The position numbers and the translations under genes were made by a program. Positions 60,695 through 64,000 of a DNA stretch of 64,000 nucleotides are shown piece by piece; within the stretch, counting starts at the first letter, position 1; each line of letters starts with the position of its first letter. The notes beneath the pieces were generated by a model, which had not been told where the DNA came from, ran no database searches, and saw only the letters and a list, made by a program, of their open reading frames with translations. Origin of the DNA: Leucogyrophana mollusca (Eukaryota > Basidiomycota > Agaricomycetes > Boletales); NCBI GenBank assembly GCA_021014945.1, contig MU266419.1, positions 34,900-98,899 on the forward strand. Reading direction: 5' to 3'.

Positions 60695-63600
60695 ATGAAC
60701 CGGAAATGGTGGCGCCTGCACTTTGAGGACCACCCAGAGCTTCGTCAGAAGACAGCCGCTTCATACGCTAATCCTCACGCGAAGGATAAACGAACCAAAG
60801 CCATCTGTAAGTTGTGTCTTGAAGCTAAAATTCTGTCAGAGCAGCAGAAAGACTTCGACGACCAGCGTGAAGGGCGGAGAAATGGTGTTCGCACTACCAG
60901 CGAGATTGTCGCCTCACGTACGCACTGTTTTTTCGCAATGATGTCCACGCGGCCCAACTCATAGGCTGTTGATGCCCACAGTGTGGGCGTTTTCGGGCGA
61001 CAGCAAGGATCCGGCCTGCCCGTGGATACAGGCTCGCACCGAGAACTTCATGAGGCACTTGAAGAAGTGTGAACGGCAATCACACGAGACGCGTGCCCGT
61101 GCAGAGGTGATTTGCATTGAGAGAGGTTGGCTGAGGGATCCAGATGCTGAGCCCGAGCCTGCGCTGCCGCCGAACCCCGGAACGTATAGCTTGAACAGTC
61201 CATTGCCAACGGTGTACCATCCGTTGCACCCGCTGTCAATTCAAGTACCCCCCTCGTTGGCTACGCCAGGGTCGAGTACATCACAGCTCACCAGCCCCCT
61301 TCTTTTATCGCAGCCTGCTGTAGCCGCTACATCGACATCGGCACCCCCGTTTTCGGGCTTGTATCCAATTTCCCATGCCCCATCACCCGCTGCGTCACCG
61401 TCGTTTTTACTTCCTGATTTGGGCACTCCTAGTTCGTTTGGTTCGCGTTCCAGCTCACCACTTGTGCTCTCACAAAGTGTGAATGCCGTTGACTCGGGTT
61501 CTCGTCCACCATCATCAAAAAGGATGCGGGTGCTATCTTCATCTAAAAGTCAGTATAACGAAATGCCGACCTGGACGAGCAGCCATCAAGAGCGCCTTTC
61601 CAGTCATATTGCTCGCATCACGGCGTCGTGTGGTTTCCCTTATAGCTGGATCGAAAATCCGGCTGTACGTGCCTTTTTCGGTGACTTACTGCCCGGTGCA
61701 ACTCCGATCTCAAGCTATCAGCTCACCCATCGATTCGTGCCACAAGAGGTAGAGAAATTTCGAGCTGCTGCAAAGGAGAGTTGCCGAGGGGAAGAGGCCA
61801 CCCTACAAACTGATGGTTGGACAGGAATTAATTTTCACCACTTATTGGCATTCATGATGACAACGGCGAGACGCGAGGTAACGGTTGGCTTGATACATAT
61901 CATTCCCATCAGTAACAAGATATTGGATCTCGCAGGTACATACAATTCGTGTTCAGGACGTGTCGTCTGAACGCAACACTGCCGAAAACTTGGTTACTCT
62001 GCTGAAGAATGTCATGGAGGATGTTCAGAAAAATTGGGGGGTAAATGTTGTAGCCATTACCTCAGATGCTTCAGGTGAATCACGAGCTGCTCGCAAGCGG
62101 CTCGTGAAACAGTTTCCATGGCTAGTCGCTCCAGATTGTTATGCACATCAGGTACAGCAATTTGGCTTGCACAGGTGACATAGATCAGTGCACTGACGGG
62201 GATAAGCAGATCAATCTCATTGTCGGTGACTATTTCAAGGCTCCTGTTGTGACTATATACAAGGACTATACGAAGAAGGCAACCGAGCTTATAACATGGC
62301 TTCGGAGCAAGACTATTGTACTTTCACTACTTCGCGACATCCAGGTGGCACTCAATCAAAGTGCACAAAGACACCGAGTTCTGAGTGTCATTCGGGCAGT
62401 GCTCACAAGATGGACAGCTCATTTCCTTGCATTCCGACGCCTCCTTGATCTCAAATGGGCACTAGACATCCTCGTAAAGCAAGAAAATGACCGGGGCCCA
62501 GGAGAGAAGAAAATCATCACCGGAGATGCAGCTGCTCGTGGCAAAGCTCGTGAAATGTTTGCCTTGATTGATTCCCCTCTCTTCTGGCAGATTACGACTC
62601 GGTATGTTCAAGTTGTCATTTGTTCTATATACTTCAGACTGCTTTGAATGCTTACCTCGTGAATAGGACTGTAAAGCACATCGAGCCATTATCACTGGCT
62701 GTTAATTTTGCACAAGCAGCACATTGCCGGCTCGACGAGGTTCTCATCATTTTCGCGTACCTTTGTTTGCGATATCAACAGCTCCATAACGAGGGATCAT
62801 CACAGGATCACGATCTGATTGCAGTCATTATTGCCAGCCTCGAAACTCGGTGGAGCAAGTGCGATCAGGATATTTTTATCGCTGCGGTAATCCTTAACCC
62901 ACTTTACAAAATCGAACCATTTGCGCAGCTCAGCAGATTCACAAATGCTGGTGTCTATGCTCTGCTCGTCAAATTATGGCGCCGATTTTATCAATCGGAT
63001 CCTCCACCTGACTTGTACACCGAATTACGGGACTACTTGCACAACACAGGTTCGTACAGGGATTTTCCTGGATATGTTGCCGCGGTTACCCGTGCCGCCG
63101 AAGACAGAGTGGGTGTTATTAGCTCTTGAGCTTTCTCGTACTGATACTTTTTCGACAGCACGAGCGGCCAGATCCTATGGAAATGTACCGGGGCATGCAG
63201 TTCAGCAACCGCGAGCCTTCCCCGTTGCAAAAACTTGCACGCCGTCTTTTTTCAATCTGTGCCAACTCAGCATCCTGCGAGCGACTATTCAGCGTATTCG
63301 GAACAATTCTCACTCGACTTCGTTCCCGCCTTGGTCTTAACTCCATGGTGAATCTCGCAGAGCTTCGTCTTCATCTTCGAGATGAATACATGCGCATGGG
63401 GGACAATAAATCACGTTTGCGGCGCAAACGGAACATCATTTCGACTTTAAATCAATCTACGGCACCAGATTCCCAACCTACCAACTCAGCCAGCTCACCT
63501 TCGGAGGCCACAGATGCAGAATCAGAGCATCTCGACAGTACCTCTGAAAACTCACTAGAATCTATCCTTCAAGCGCTCGGCGAACGTGCCGATCAAGATT

Positions 63601-63836
63601 TGGATGTGGAAGATTTAGACGAGGGTCCTCTCGAAGACTTCACCCCCAGCCTCGAGAAAATCTCGCTGCAGCAGTTATTCAACTTCGTGGATGACCACTG
63701 GAGTAGGACAGTACACAGGCTGGGCATGAAATCTTTGGATGACGAGCTGGAGTTTTACGAACTGGTTGATATGGATGCGGAAGGTGAAGATGACCTTGAC
63801 AATGTAATCGATGATATGATGGCGGCGGCGATGTAA
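60695..63836 (+). CDS. hAT-family transposase
   Basis: Exons: 60695-60917, 60982-61877, 61936-62151, 62210-62601, 62667-63108, 63159-63836 (948 residues, no stop or frameshift seen). The N-terminus has a BED-like zinc-finger layout (ICKLC, then later MRHLKKC). A Ser/Pro-rich linker follows. The catalytic part includes ATLQTDGWTGINFHHLLAF (first acidic residue region), SSERNTAENLV, AITSDASGESRAARKRL with CYAHQ (the Cys-x2-His motif), VLTRWTAHFLAFRRLL, and the C-terminal hAT dimerisation domain FSICANSASCERLFSVFG with TRLRSRLGL. The acidic tail (DMDAEGEDDLDN) is unremarkable. Length and completeness suggest it could still be active. Confidence 0.88.
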
Positions 63837-63975
63837 GCGTAGTTCGATGTTTTATCTCCAGCCAATCAAAAACAGTGCGTTCTGTTTGGCATTGCTTGGT
63901 ACTGTCCTGAGAAATGCCATCCGCCATCGTGGCGGACGTGGCGGAGCCACGCATGGCAATGTGGGAAGCCAGCGG

Positions 63976-64000
63976 CATGCCACTGGCCCTTCAAACACTG
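63976..64000 (-). repeat. hAT right terminal inverted repeat
   Basis: The inverted partner of 60407-60431; the window ends exactly at its last base. Confidence 0.9.

Larger units (their letters stand above)
60407..64000 (+). mobile_element. Complete-looking hAT transposon, 3,594 bp
   Basis: Terminal inverted repeats: the left end starts CAGTGTTTGAAGCGCCAGTG and the right end, read inward from 64000, starts CAGTGTTTGAAGGGCCAGTG, matching in 24 of the first 25 bases. The intact six-exon transposase lies between them. Subterminal regions have repeated TGGCATG- and GCCA-type words and small hairpins (for example GGCCACGTTTGTGGCC near 60482). The eight bases before the left end, ATCCATAT (60399-60406), are the expected target duplication; the matching copy would be bases 64001-64008, outside the window. 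It sits in intron 1 of the AP-1 sigma gene. Confidence 0.88.

Noticed and set aside
1..64000. CRISPR arrays, bacterial operons, rRNA genes
   Set aside because: None seen; short introns and gene content show nuclear fungal DNA.

Overview
This is nuclear DNA of a filamentous basidiomycete, almost certainly an Agaricomycete. Genes are split by many 50-60 base GT-AG introns. The gene set is typical of mushroom-forming fungi: three DUF6593-type genes, HET-domain genes, a WD40 gene, a TKL-like kinase and an FAD monooxygenase. It also carries conserved eukaryotic genes: eIF2A, ATG15, AP-1 sigma, GH31 alpha-glucosidase, a PP2C phosphatase and a tetraspanin. Order and genus cannot be fixed from the sequence alone. 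Exon joins given here were worked out by hand from reading frame, splice signals and comparison of paralogs inside the window.

Positions 1-16,600 are an accessory, decayed region. It holds at least five broken pieces of a CDC73/parafibromin-like gene, three of them with the same upstream block. It also has two broken AIG1-like GTPase genes in opposite orientations, one seven-exon WD40 gene (7451-9826), and a head-to-head pair of HET-domain genes, one of them frameshifted.

Positions 16,600-45,000 are mostly intact genes: a TKL-like kinase, a small unknown protein, ATG15 copy 1 (minus), DUF6593 copy 1, a ten-exon FAD monooxygenase, eIF2A, ATG15 copy 2 (plus), zinc-finger copy 1 (plus), a conserved 650-residue unknown, DUF6593 copy 2, a Rap1-type Myb telomere-protein candidate, and zinc-finger copy 2 (minus). 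The paired ATG15, zinc-finger and DUF6593 genes suggest an old segmental duplication that was later rearranged.

Positions 45,000-64,000 hold a 33-base C run, a decayed gene of an unnamed family, a tetraspanin, a Ser/Thr kinase, a 13-exon secreted GH31 glucosidase, a mitochondrial-type PP2C phosphatase, DUF6593 copy 3 and the AP-1 sigma gene. The last 3,594 bases are a complete-looking hAT transposon with matching terminal inverted repeats and an open six-exon transposase. It sits inside the first intron of the AP-1 sigma gene, so that gene's first exon should lie just past the right edge of the window.
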